A program made the position numbers and the translations under genes. A stretch of DNA of 64,000 bases, from positions 54,265 to 118,264 of the forward strand of contig NZ_BDFD01000006.1 of assembly GCF_001895085.1 (NCBI RefSeq). Reading direction: 5' to 3'. Each line of letters opens with the position of its first letter. Positions within the stretch are counted from its first letter, which is position 1. This document shows positions 27,870 through 36,409 of the stretch, piece after piece. The stretch is from Mariprofundus micogutta. GTDB taxonomy: Bacteria; Pseudomonadota; Zetaproteobacteria; Mariprofundales; Mariprofundaceae. The notes beneath the pieces are model-generated. The model made no database searches and had not been told where the DNA came from. It saw only the letters and a program-made list of their open reading frames with translations.

Positions 27870-27941
27870 ATTATGCCTCTTCTCGTGTATGTTTATAGAG
27901 ATGTTCTCTTGAATCCAGACTGAACAGGTGCTGGATGGAAC

Positions 27942-28628
27942 TCATTTAACGCTACTGATTTGGCGGGTAAGAGCCTGACTAATCAAAACCGCTTTTTCAG
28001 GTGGCAGGAATGACAGAATCTTGCCGACTTTCTTCTCATCCATGAGCAGGAAAATTTTAACCACCGTGGCCAGCTCCATCTTGGCGATTACTGGTGCTGC
28101 TCGTTCAGGTTTCATGCCTTCATAAACAGCTGTCAAACGTTTGATCTTTTTGCTTTTGACTTTGGATTCGTCCAGTAGCCGCTGTTGAATGCTTGCCTCA
28201 AGCTGCTCAAGTTCGGTGATGCGTTGTTTTACCTGCTCTTCGGCTTCATGCAGCTTTTGTTCACGCTGATCAAGCAGACTTTTGCGGGAATCAAGTTCAC
28301 TTTTGTATTCTCTTAATTTAACCAGAGTACCATCTTCGGAAATGCGCGAGATTTCATTGGAAGGTGTATCATTGCCGGCTGCTTCAGCCTCAGGAAAAAT
28401 ATAGTTTTCCAACAACAACAGGGATTGATCCACACTGAGCTCGGTTACATCCTCCAGTCCTGCAGTTTTTACCTGTACGGATGCATCAGAAATATTGACG
28501 GGGATTGATGCATTTATGCTTGCCTCGGTGTGAGGCTTTGTAGGTGCCAAAAAGTTTATGCCGACTTTGGCGCTGAGTGACAAACCGACCATGGCGAATA
28601 GTAGTATGGAAATTTTGCGATATGACAT
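27942..28628 (-). CDS. motE: MotE-like flagellar protein (MgtE N-domain)
   Basis: This 228-residue protein has an N-terminal membrane helix (about 6-25), a long coiled coil (about 100-150) and a C-terminal MgtE-N-like domain (AVYEGMKPERAAPVIAKM ... LSFLPPEKAVLISQAL). This is the layout of MotE, a periplasmic chaperone for the stator protein MotC in rhizobia, and of similar proteins encoded after fliJ in many proteobacteria. It follows fliJ by 2 bp. The precise role in this organism is inferred from position and architecture. Confidence 0.8.
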   Translation of the reverse strand: MSYRKISILLFAMVGLSLSAKVGINFLAPTKPHTEASINASIPVNISDASVQVKTAGLEDVTELSVDQSLLLLENYIFPEAEAAGNDTPSNEISRISEDGTLVKLREYKSELDSRKSLLDQREQKLHEAEEQVKQRITELEQLEASIQQRLLDESKVKSKKIKRLTAVYEGMKPERAAPVIAKMELATVVKIFLLMDEKKVGKILSFLPPEKAVLISQALTRQISSVK

Positions 28629-28630
28629 GA

Positions 28631-29071
28631 TTACACCGACTGCGCTGATTTGCGTGAGGCAACGATGTCGTCAAGTTGTCTCTGAGATTTGATGTCGTCC
28701 GCTCTTGATTGTTTGCGGACGGCTTTTTGATGCAAGTCGTCATAAGTATGGTGAGTACGCTGGGCTTCTGCCAAACGGCCTAAAATAAGCTCTTTCTGCT
28801 GCTCGAGTGCACTAATAGCACCAAGCATGGCAACCTGGATATTCTGCTGTTCACGAAAAGCCGTATCGAATGCCTGCAACAGGGATGCACTGTGACGGTT
28901 GCGCATCGCCTGATCCCGCTGTCGATTCAGCTGCTGAGTTTGCTCTACGGATGACTGGTGCTGTTGTTCAAAAATATGTTTACGCCCATTGATCTCAGCC
29001 AGCTCAGCTTCTACTTTACTGCGCTCTTGTTCGCTGAGTTGCGTTAGTATTCGGGACGTTTCGAGTTTCAT
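28631..29071 (-). CDS. fliJ: Flagellar export chaperone FliJ
   Basis: FliJ is a small coiled-coil protein that works with the ATPase FliI and the export gate protein FlhA. From ATG 29071 it has 146 residues, almost wholly helical, with the charged heptad pattern expected. An ATG 15 bp upstream also exists, but GAGGAGAG placed just before 29071 makes the later start the better one. Its 5' end overlaps the fliI 3' end by 56 bp. Confidence 0.88.
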   Translation of the reverse strand: MKLETSRILTQLSEQERSKVEAELAEINGRKHIFEQQHQSSVEQTQQLNRQRDQAMRNRHSASLLQAFDTAFREQQNIQVAMLGAISALEQQKELILGRLAEAQRTHHTYDDLHQKAVRKQSRADDIKSQRQLDDIVASRKSAQSV

Positions 29072-30446
29072 TGAAGCTCTCCTCATTACTCATCTTGCTA
29101 ACTAACTCTAGCAATCCCTGTGCCGATTCTTCGCGGCTGCTGGAGGAATGAAGCTCCTGTTGTAGAAATCTGCGTATTTCAGGCATGATCGAAATAATCT
29201 GATCCAGTTCCGGGTTGGTTCCATGTTCATATGCACCAAGCGAAATCATGTCTTCCATACGTTCATAGAGTGACATTTTTTTACGGAATTTGCGTACTGC
29301 CTGCATGTGATGAGAAGGTAGTAACTGGTTGTCCAGACGACTGACGCTTCTGAGTAGATTGATGGCAGGGAAGTGACCCTGCTCGGCAATCTTGCGGTCC
29401 AAGATGATATGCCCATCCAGAATAGACATGGCTGAATCCGCAACAGGATCAGCCTGTAGATCATCACCCTCAATCAGAACGGTATATAGACCGCTGATAT
29501 CACCTGGGTTTACGCCGGGGCCGGAGCGTTCCAGCAGATCGGCCATAATAGAGAAACAGGATGGTGTATAACCTTTACTTGCCGGAGGTTCGCCCAGCAT
29601 CAGTCCGATTTCACGTTGAGATTGGGCGATGCGCGTCAGACTGTCTACCATGAGCAGTACATTCTTGCCCTCATCACGAAATGCTTCGGCGATTGTCGTG
29701 GCGATATATGCTGCCCGAACACGAAGCACTGGCGGCATATCGGATGTAGCGACTATCACCACACTGTTTTTCAGTGCTTCTTCACCAAGCGCAACATCGA
29801 GGAATTCACGCACTTCACGGCTTCGTTCACCGATCAGAGCAATAATATTGACTTCAGCATCGGAGTTTCTGGCCAGCATACCCAACAGTGAGCTTTTGCC
29901 AATGCCGGCACCGGCAAAAAGCCCCAGCCGTTGACCTCTTCCCATTGGCAGGCAGGCATCCATGGCCCGCACACCGAGTTGCATGGGGGTGTCAATGACA
30001 TGGCGGTCAAATGGATTAAGCTTGGTTCCACGAATATTGGTCTCTTTACCGCTTACCGGCATCGGCCGGTTATCCATCGGTTTGCCCAGCGCATCGAGAA
30101 CACGTCCGAGCAAATGGTCACCGGTACGAATCGTAGGCACGCTGGCGAGCGGGCGAATCGGGTCGCCGGGGGCAATGCCTATCGTACTGCCAACCGGCAT
30201 CAGCAGAGTATGATCACCACGAAAACCCACGACCTCTGCTTCGATCGGACTACTGGCGCTACAGTGAATCTCACATGCATGGCCAATGCTGGATTTCAGG
30301 CCCGTAACTTCAAGCATCGGGCCGAGAACTTTGAATACTTTACCACGAACCGGGAATGGATTGTGATATTGTTGCTGCTCCAGCAGGGACTTTCTGAGTG
30401 TTTTATCCCACAGCGGCAGACTAGGCCTGTTCTGTTTGTCCATCAT
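29016..30446 (-). CDS. fliI: Flagellum-specific ATP synthase FliI
   Basis: FliI is the F1-beta-like ATPase that energises flagellar protein export. The 476-residue protein shows the Walker A loop GAGIGKSS at about residues 179-186, the ALIGERSREVREF segment with the catalytic Glu, and LLMVDSLTRIAQ for Walker B. The start at ATG 30446 (or the next ATG, 30443) lies inside the fliH 3' end, a typical coupled overlap. A TTG further upstream at 30488 would extend deeper into fliH and is unlikely. Confidence 0.97.
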   Translation of the reverse strand: MMDKQNRPSLPLWDKTLRKSLLEQQQYHNPFPVRGKVFKVLGPMLEVTGLKSSIGHACEIHCSASSPIEAEVVGFRGDHTLLMPVGSTIGIAPGDPIRPLASVPTIRTGDHLLGRVLDALGKPMDNRPMPVSGKETNIRGTKLNPFDRHVIDTPMQLGVRAMDACLPMGRGQRLGLFAGAGIGKSSLLGMLARNSDAEVNIIALIGERSREVREFLDVALGEEALKNSVVIVATSDMPPVLRVRAAYIATTIAEAFRDEGKNVLLMVDSLTRIAQSQREIGLMLGEPPASKGYTPSCFSIMADLLERSGPGVNPGDISGLYTVLIEGDDLQADPVADSAMSILDGHIILDRKIAEQGHFPAINLLRSVSRLDNQLLPSHHMQAVRKFRKKMSLYERMEDMISLGAYEHGTNPELDQIISIMPEIRRFLQQELHSSSSREESAQGLLELVSKMSNEESFNETRNVPNTNATQRTRAQ

Positions 30447-31161
30447 CCGACCGCTTGTTGATTTTGTCATCCATATCCGCTGTTTCACTCAGCATAGCCG
30501 GAGCAAGTTGCTCCAGATAACCGGCAACTGCAGCCACCGGATCAATGAGAATATCCTGCTGTGCAGAGACAATGCGACAGGTTCCATTTGCGGTGTTAAT
30601 GTCGGAAGTCAGCACTGTCAGGCTGTTGCTCTCTTCAAGCAGGCGTTTGAACGATGCGTAATCATCAACTGAAACTGCAACTTTTAATTCAGTTGTATCC
30701 GGCAACTGGGCAGCAGCCTGCTCGGCAATCTTCAGTAATTTACTGTGGTCCTGTTCAATGGCTTTGCCGACAATTTGTTCAGCAATATGTCTAGCAACAT
30801 CAAAAACGGCTTCGGAAAATGCCTGATGAATGGGTGCTAATGACGCCTCTACACCATGCAGTGACTCTTCAATAGATTCCAGAATCTGCTCTGCACGTTT
30901 TTTGCCAAGCGCCATGCCTGCTTTTTCTCCAGCTAGGTAGGCTTTGTCATAGGCTTCTTTTTCAACGATTTCAGCACGCCCCTGAGCTTCGTGTAACATC
31001 TGTTCGAGTTGCTTCATGCGCGTGGCGCTGTCCACACTGCGTGGTGCACTATCAGTGGGCGGTTGCATCACTTGAAGAGAAGAGAATGGAAAGTGACTTT
31101 TCTTTTCTTCTGCAGAGGAAATTTCTCCGTGAGGAAAAGAGAGTGGTTTTATGTCGCTCAT
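30421..31161 (-). CDS. fliH: Flagellar assembly protein FliH
   Basis: FliH is the peripheral-stalk-like regulator that binds FliI and docks it at the export gate. The 246-residue protein has a variable N-terminus, a coiled region (about 50-85) with small residues in helix-contact spacing (AGEKAGMALGKKRAEQ), and the FliH/HrpE C-terminal domain (VARHIAEQIVGKAIEQD). It lies 11 bp after fliG and overlaps fliI. Confidence 0.93.
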   Translation of the reverse strand: MSDIKPLSFPHGEISSAEEKKSHFPFSSLQVMQPPTDSAPRSVDSATRMKQLEQMLHEAQGRAEIVEKEAYDKAYLAGEKAGMALGKKRAEQILESIEESLHGVEASLAPIHQAFSEAVFDVARHIAEQIVGKAIEQDHSKLLKIAEQAAAQLPDTTELKVAVSVDDYASFKRLLEESNSLTVLTSDINTANGTCRIVSAQQDILIDPVAAVAGYLEQLAPAMLSETADMDDKINKRSDDGQTEQA

Positions 31162-31172
31162 AAGGAGCCGTC

Positions 31173-32174
31173 TTAAACCATGTCATCTGAGGCGCTTAGG
31201 GTGATCGCGCCTTCATCGTCAAGTTTGCGAATGACTTTCAGCGTTGCTTGCTGTGCCTCATCAACATCGGAGAGTTTCATTGGCCCCATGACTTCCATAT
31301 CTTCGCGCATAATCTCAGCCGCTCGCTGCGACATATTGCCAAAGAAACGTTCTGCAATTTCTTCAGAAGCTCCCTTAAGTGATTTTACGAGATCATCGGA
31401 AGAGATATGTTTGAGGATGGTCTGGATATCGCGATCAGAGAGATCTATCAGATCTTCGAATACAAGCAGCAGCCGGTCTACCTGAGTAAACAGCTTTTCA
31501 TCCTTGTCTCTTAATTGATCCAGAATCGGCCGGGCCACGGCTTTTTCCAGGCCCTTAAGGATATCCACAACGCTGACCATACCGTCGAAGCTGATTCCCG
31601 AGTCGCCCTGCATATCTGAAAGCTCCCTTTCCAGAGTCTCTTCAATATCCTTAACCAGTTCACGAGGCACAGATTCGATTTTTGACATGCGCATGACTAC
31701 GGAGAGCTGCATGTCTTCAGGAAGTAAGGCAATGACCCGGCTGGCAACAGAAGCGTCAATATTACCAAGAATCAGTGCGATGGTTTGCGGGTGTTCGTCT
31801 GAAATAGATGATGAAATCATGTCAGGCTTCAATCGCGACAGCTTTTCCCAGATGGTTAGTGTTTTCGGAGCGGACAGTTCATTGAGCAGCCGGTCAGCGC
31901 GGTCACTTTCGATGGCATACTTGAACAGGGAAACCACATCTTTATGGCCGGAGCGAAGCATGGGGTCTTCAGAGCGGTGCAGTTCCAGATATTCTTCAGT
32001 AACACTGTTAAGAACATCGGCATCTACTTTGCCTAATTCTGCCATGCGACGGCCGAGCCTGCTGAGGGTGTTGTCATCCATGCCTTGAACCAATGGAGCA
32101 GATGCCTCAGGGCCAAGCGCAAACAAGAGGATGGCGGCTTTATCTTCTCCTGTTAGTTGAACTTTTCCTTTCAT
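31173..32174 (-). CDS. fliG: Flagellar motor switch protein FliG
   Basis: FliG is the rotor protein that contacts the stator and sets rotation direction. The 333-residue protein begins LTGEDKAAILLFALG and has the N, middle (EHPQTIALILGNIDASVASRVI) and C-terminal domains in order, with the torque helix region LFTQVDRLLLVFEDLIDLSDRDIQ. The ATG at 32174 overlaps the fliF stop in an ATGA arrangement. A start 15 bp further upstream is possible but less economical. Confidence 0.97.
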   Translation of the reverse strand: MKGKVQLTGEDKAAILLFALGPEASAPLVQGMDDNTLSRLGRRMAELGKVDADVLNSVTEEYLELHRSEDPMLRSGHKDVVSLFKYAIESDRADRLLNELSAPKTLTIWEKLSRLKPDMISSSISDEHPQTIALILGNIDASVASRVIALLPEDMQLSVVMRMSKIESVPRELVKDIEETLERELSDMQGDSGISFDGMVSVVDILKGLEKAVARPILDQLRDKDEKLFTQVDRLLLVFEDLIDLSDRDIQTILKHISSDDLVKSLKGASEEIAERFFGNMSQRAAEIMREDMEVMGPMKLSDVDEAQQATLKVIRKLDDEGAITLSASDDMV

Positions 32175-33814
32175 GCCGGATCCACCCATTCACGTAATAC
32201 CTTGTTGGCACGATCAGGATCACTTGCCACATTGTGTTTGACTTGCTCCATATTGGCCAGACGCGCATAAGCTTCGCTGGAAAGCTGATTCGAGCTGCCC
32301 ATGCCAAGTGCATTGGCAGATTTTTTCTGAGCTTCAGCTGACTCCTGCATGCGTTGTGCCAGCGGGCGAAGTACAAACCAGGCAAGTAGCAGCAGTGCCA
32401 GGCCCGCCAGACTGTAGCGTGCAATCTGCATATAGAATGCCTGATTTTCAGCTGCAGTCAGCGCTTCGCTATCGGCCGAACTCGAGATATCTACCAGCGG
32501 CATGCTTTGCACATCTACGGAGTCCCCGCGGTCTTCATTAAAGCCCATGGCGCGCTCAACCAGCTTCTGGATATTTGCCAGTTCCTCCTTGCTTTTCGGT
32601 GTAAAACTCTGAGCGCCATCTTCACCGGTCACTGTTGAGCCACCAACAATGACAGCCACTGAAAGCTTATTGATGCTGCCAAAGGGTATAATGCGATGTT
32701 CGCTGGTACTGCTGATTTCATAGTTGTTCACATCTTCAATACGGCTGGCCTGATCCTGTGGCTGAGGTGGCTGAGCAACAGAGCCATCAGCAGTAACAGG
32801 GTTTGCACCCGGTGTGTTCGACGCAAGGCCTGGAACGCCAAGTGGGGCACCACTTACTGAACTGCGTTTTTCCTCAATGGATTTGCGGCTGCGCAGAACC
32901 TGCTCATCCGGATTGTAACGGGTGTTTTTCTGGTCGATAAATTCGCGGTTGATGTCAGCAGAAGCACGTACCACGGCCTGACCTTCGCCGACGATCTGCT
33001 CAAGCATGCCGGTCAGACGACCTTCAAGACGTTGCTCAAGGCGACTCTGGTACTCGGCAATGGTCTGTCCTTCAGACATTGGTGCTTCCTTATCACTGCT
33101 GGAGAGCAGGGAGCCGGCAGCATCAACGATAGTGACATCACTTTGATCCATTTCAGGGATGCTGGCTGAAACCAGGTTCTGAATAGCCAGTACTGATTTT
33201 TTGGGTAGTCGCTGACCACCGGAGAGCTGCAGCATGACAGAGGCAGTAGCTTTGCGATCCCGGTCAGTGAATGCAGATTCTTTCGGCATGACCAGATGTA
33301 CGCGAGCCGCACTCACTTGTGGCATCACTTCAATCGTGCGCGCAAGTTCACCCTGCAAGGCACGCTGCAGATTAATTTTTCTGGTGAAATCACTCAGGCC
33401 GAACTCATTACTCTGATCGAAAATTTCAAAGCCGGTGGTTCCACTTGGCGTCACGCCCTGACCAGCCAGAGTTAAACGAACCTGATAGACCTGATCTTCC
33501 GGAACCATAATGGTGCCGCCGCCTTCAAGGCGATAGGGGATATGTTCTTTCTGCAGCATTTCAACGACACCTGCAGCATCTTTTTCAGCCATGCCTGCAT
33601 AAACAGCGCGATATGGCTTTTCCGAAGACCAGAGCACAAGGCTGATAAAGCCGGTTAACATCAGGCAGGCAGCAGCAAACAGGAGGATTCTCCTGTACTT
33701 GGCCAGCATCTGTGGCACCTGAATCGTTGCCCCTTCAGCTCCCCCGGCAGTCTGGGCAGAAGCTTCAATGGTGTTCGGGGTCATCGGGTTATGTGGCGTT
33801 AATGAGTCAGCCAT
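32171..33814 (-). CDS. fliF: Flagellar MS-ring protein FliF
   Basis: FliF forms the membrane ring on which the motor and export gate assemble. The 547-residue protein has two membrane helices, at about 45-65 and 455-475, a periplasmic YscJ-type ring-building part (EVMPQVSAARVHLVMP) and a C-terminal cytoplasmic tail that binds FliG. GAGGATATAAATC precedes the ATG, giving a good ribosome-binding site. It follows fliE by 12 bp. Confidence 0.97.
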   Translation of the reverse strand: MADSLTPHNPMTPNTIEASAQTAGGAEGATIQVPQMLAKYRRILLFAAACLMLTGFISLVLWSSEKPYRAVYAGMAEKDAAGVVEMLQKEHIPYRLEGGGTIMVPEDQVYQVRLTLAGQGVTPSGTTGFEIFDQSNEFGLSDFTRKINLQRALQGELARTIEVMPQVSAARVHLVMPKESAFTDRDRKATASVMLQLSGGQRLPKKSVLAIQNLVSASIPEMDQSDVTIVDAAGSLLSSSDKEAPMSEGQTIAEYQSRLEQRLEGRLTGMLEQIVGEGQAVVRASADINREFIDQKNTRYNPDEQVLRSRKSIEEKRSSVSGAPLGVPGLASNTPGANPVTADGSVAQPPQPQDQASRIEDVNNYEISSTSEHRIIPFGSINKLSVAVIVGGSTVTGEDGAQSFTPKSKEELANIQKLVERAMGFNEDRGDSVDVQSMPLVDISSSADSEALTAAENQAFYMQIARYSLAGLALLLLAWFVLRPLAQRMQESAEAQKKSANALGMGSSNQLSSEAYARLANMEQVKHNVASDPDRANKVLREWVDPA

Positions 33815-33826
33815 GATTTATATCCT

Positions 33827-34135
33827 CTATACCTGCATGCGAATAACTTCGCGGTACGCGTCGACAAGCTTGTTGCGTACGCCAAGCATCATTTCAAATG
33901 ACAAGCTTGCCTTCTGGATGGCCAGCAGGGTTTCTGATGTGTTTAGACTTTCACCTGCCGCAAGTGATTCACCTGCTTTGGCAGCGGCTTTAGTGTCGTG
34001 ATTGACCTGTTCAGTATAAGCTTTAAGCATGGAGGCAAAGTTTTCTCCTCCGTTCGTCACGCTTTTCTGATCACCAACCGGCATGCTATTGGAGTTAGTA
34101 AGGCCTGATACAGTCTGGTATCCCTGAATATTCAT
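33827..34135 (-). CDS. fliE: Flagellar hook-basal body protein FliE
   Basis: FliE joins the MS ring to the rod and is needed early in rod export. The 102-residue protein has the conserved C-terminus (ETLLAIQKASLSFEMMLGVRNKLVDAYREVIRMQV). It lies between flgC and fliF with 9-12 bp gaps, the standard order. Confidence 0.96.
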   Translation of the reverse strand: MNIQGYQTVSGLTNSNSMPVGDQKSVTNGGENFASMLKAYTEQVNHDTKAAAKAGESLAAGESLNTSETLLAIQKASLSFEMMLGVRNKLVDAYREVIRMQV

Positions 34136-34144
34136 AGTGATCTC

Positions 34145-34591
34145 CTATCGCAGCAATTCAAGTGATTTGAGAAACATGCGTTTGGATGCTTCCATGGTAG
34201 TGACATTGGCTTCAAAACTGCGTGCTGCTGAATTCATATCCACCATCTCTTCAACCGAATTCACATTCGGCAGATTGACGATACCTTTCTCATTGGCATC
34301 AGGATGTGAAGGGTCAAACACCTGACGAAATGGCGTCGGGTCCTGAGCTACATAGGCCGCTTTGACTGTCTGAAGGCGATCTTTCATGAAGGTGCTGTTG
34401 AAAATACCTGAAAAATTTTGCTGTTCAGGGGATGCCTGGAAAACGACCTGTCTGCGTCGATAAGGGCCTCCTTCAGATGTGCGTGTGGATTCTGCATTGG
34501 CAATATTTTCCGCTACGATGTCCATTCTTGTCCGTTGTGCGGACATGCCGGATGCGCTGATGTGCATGGAGCTTAACAGATCATTACCCAT
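34145..34591 (-). CDS. flgC: Flagellar proximal rod protein FlgC
   Basis: This proximal rod subunit has 148 residues, with the rod signature near the N-terminus (DIVAENIANAESTRTSEGGPYRR) and the C-terminal helix (VDMNSAARSFEANVTTMEASKRMF). Its ATG overlaps the flgB stop by one base, so the two rod genes are translationally coupled. Confidence 0.97.
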   Translation of the reverse strand: MGNDLLSSMHISASGMSAQRTRMDIVAENIANAESTRTSEGGPYRRRQVVFQASPEQQNFSGIFNSTFMKDRLQTVKAAYVAQDPTPFRQVFDPSHPDANEKGIVNLPNVNSVEEMVDMNSAARSFEANVTTMEASKRMFLKSLELLR

Positions 34592-34998
34592 TAGCGGTTA
34601 CCCTCCTTGATCGCATTGGTGAGACCGGAAAGCTTACCTTTGATCAGGCGCATGGATAACTCATGCATCAATTGATTTTCAGCCATGCGTGCCATCTCTT
34701 TCTGCATGTCAACGGTATTGCCATCCATTCTGCGAGATGACTGTGAGTGAAACAGACTGCTATTAGCTAAACGACCGTTATTGCTGTCTTTAAAGTGTGA
34801 TGCGTGCGTTGTGGCAACAGGCCCGGCAGTGTGGCCGCTTTGCCGCTCGTTGAGAAAATCAGCAAAGGTTCGAGCATCTGCCCTGTAATTTGGGGTGTCT
34901 GCATTGGCAACATTACTGGAATGTACGCCTTGTGCTTCTTCTCGAGCCACAAGGGCTGATTCAAGTCGTTGGAAACCGCTTCCAAATATGTCGATCAT
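34591..34998 (-). CDS. flgB: Flagellar proximal rod protein FlgB
   Basis: FlgB is a proximal rod subunit, 135 residues from ATG 34998 (MIDIFGSGFQRLESAL), with the motif SSNVANADTPNYRADARTF and the C-terminal helix NQLMHELSMRLIKGKL. The ribosome-binding site GGAGG lies just upstream; longer frames run into the preceding regulator gene and lack support. It is the first gene of the long operon, 55 bp downstream of a sigma-54 promoter. Confidence 0.95.
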   Translation of the reverse strand: MIDIFGSGFQRLESALVAREEAQGVHSSNVANADTPNYRADARTFADFLNERQSGHTAGPVATTHASHFKDSNNGRLANSSLFHSQSSRRMDGNTVDMQKEMARMAENQLMHELSMRLIKGKLSGLTNAIKEGNR

Positions 34999-35047
34999 GA
35001 TATCTGCCTCCGTCATTAAAATGTCGCTGTTCCTCAGACTTGTGCAT

Positions 35048-36409
35048 CTATCCAGCAAGTGACATGCCAGACTCATAACCATGCAGTTTATTTCTCAGGG
35101 TTCGGATGCTGATGCCGAGTAATTCAGCCGCTTCTGTGCGGTTGCCCTGCACGTGAACCAGAGTTTTTTCAATCAGGGCGCGTTCCATATCGCGGATGGA
35201 GACACCGGCCTGTACAGCATCCGAAGAATTATTCTCCTCATTGTTGAAATTGTCGGGAACGAAATCGAGGGCCAGATGCTCCACATCAATCCGGCTATCC
35301 ATGGCCATCAGGAATGCGCGATGCATACAGTTTTCCAGTTCGCGGGCATTTCCCGGCCAGGGGTGGGTGCTCAGGTGTTGAATGGCCTGCTCGCTAAGCT
35401 GGGGGGCTGGCCGTTTATACATCTGACTGAAACGTTCAAGGAAATGCATAGCTAAAGGAAGAATGTCACCTCTTCGGTCCCGCAAGGGAGGGAGCTGAAT
35501 GGTGACCACATTCAGGCGGTAATAGAGGTCCTGACGAAACTCTCCGTTCTGTACGGCTTTGGTAATATCCCTGTTACTGGTGGCAATCACCCGCACATCA
35601 ATTTTTACCGGTTTGCGCCCGCCGAGCCGGTCTACTTCTCCTTCCTGCAATACGCGCAGCAGTTTGGCTTGTAGATGGATGGGCATTTCAGTGATTTCAT
35701 CAAGCAGTAGTGTACCCTCGTGAGCCAGTTCAAATTTACCTGGCCGGGCTGCTGTGGCGCCGGTAAACGCACCTTTTTCATGGCCGAACAGTTCTGCTTC
35801 GAGTACACCTTCCGGGATGGCGGCACAGTTAATAGCAATAAAGTTCTGGTCATTGCGGTTGGAACAGGCGTGAACATAGCGGGACAGGCGTTCTTTACCG
35901 GTACCGGACTCGCCGATTACCAGTACTGAGGCACAACTGGGGGCGATCAGGGCAACGCGGTCGAGCAGGCGGCGTGTTTCGATATCTTCGGTTACGAAAA
36001 CATCCTGTTTGTTTTTTGCACTGGATTGTTGTTCGCTGGCCTGCTGAGCAAGCGCGCTCTGATGGCCGCTTTTACGGATGTAAATCTCCAGCACATCATC
36101 AGGAACTGGCAGTATGCGGTAGTCAATAGCGCCCAGATGCATTAGATCTGCTGCGCGTTCGCTTTGACCATTATGACTCAGAACTACGATGTTGGCCTGG
36201 GGATTGTGGTCAAACAGACGCCTGACTATGGATGGAGAGGTGACCGAATCCCAGATGAAAATCAGGGTATCATTGCTGCATTGCAGGTCGAAGGTTTCGG
36301 CTGGTGGGGATTCAATAAATGTATCCGGCAATAACTTGCCCAATTGCACGCGTAGTTCGGCATCCTCATGCTGAGGAAAACCAATCAAAACAATTTTGGA
36401 TAAACTCAT
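35048..36409 (-). CDS. FleQ/FlrA-like sigma-54-dependent activator
   Basis: This enhancer-binding protein has 453 residues. The N-terminal part (about 1-120) has the shape of a receiver but lacks the normal acidic pocket, like the N-terminal domain of FleQ/FlrA. The central AAA+ domain has Walker A GESGTGKE, the sigma-54-contacting GAFTGA and the arginine-finger region. A Fis-type helix-turn-helix (RTEAAELLGISIRTLRNKL) ends the protein. The start at ATG 36409 overlaps the upstream TPR gene stop as ATGA, and GGAGC is the ribosome-binding site. It probably activates the flagellar operon promoters. FleQ proteins also bind c-di-GMP; whether this one does is open. Confidence 0.88.
   Translation of the reverse strand: MSLSKIVLIGFPQHEDAELRVQLGKLLPDTFIESPPAETFDLQCSNDTLIFIWDSVTSPSIVRRLFDHNPQANIVVLSHNGQSERAADLMHLGAIDYRILPVPDDVLEIYIRKSGHQSALAQQASEQQSSAKNKQDVFVTEDIETRRLLDRVALIAPSCASVLVIGESGTGKERLSRYVHACSNRNDQNFIAINCAAIPEGVLEAELFGHEKGAFTGATAARPGKFELAHEGTLLLDEITEMPIHLQAKLLRVLQEGEVDRLGGRKPVKIDVRVIATSNRDITKAVQNGEFRQDLYYRLNVVTIQLPPLRDRRGDILPLAMHFLERFSQMYKRPAPQLSEQAIQHLSTHPWPGNARELENCMHRAFLMAMDSRIDVEHLALDFVPDNFNNEENNSSDAVQAGVSIRDMERALIEKTLVHVQGNRTEAAELLGISIRTLRNKLHGYESGMSLAG
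35054..35069 (-). promoter_or_regulatory. Sigma-54 (RpoN) promoter of the flgB operon
   Basis: The minus strand reads TGGCATGTCACTTGCT, matching the sigma-54 consensus TGGCAC-N5-TTGCW with GG and GC at the required spacing. It lies inside the 3' end of the upstream regulator gene and about 56 bp before the flgB start. Two sigma-54 activators encoded just upstream are the obvious candidates for driving it. Confidence 0.9.
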
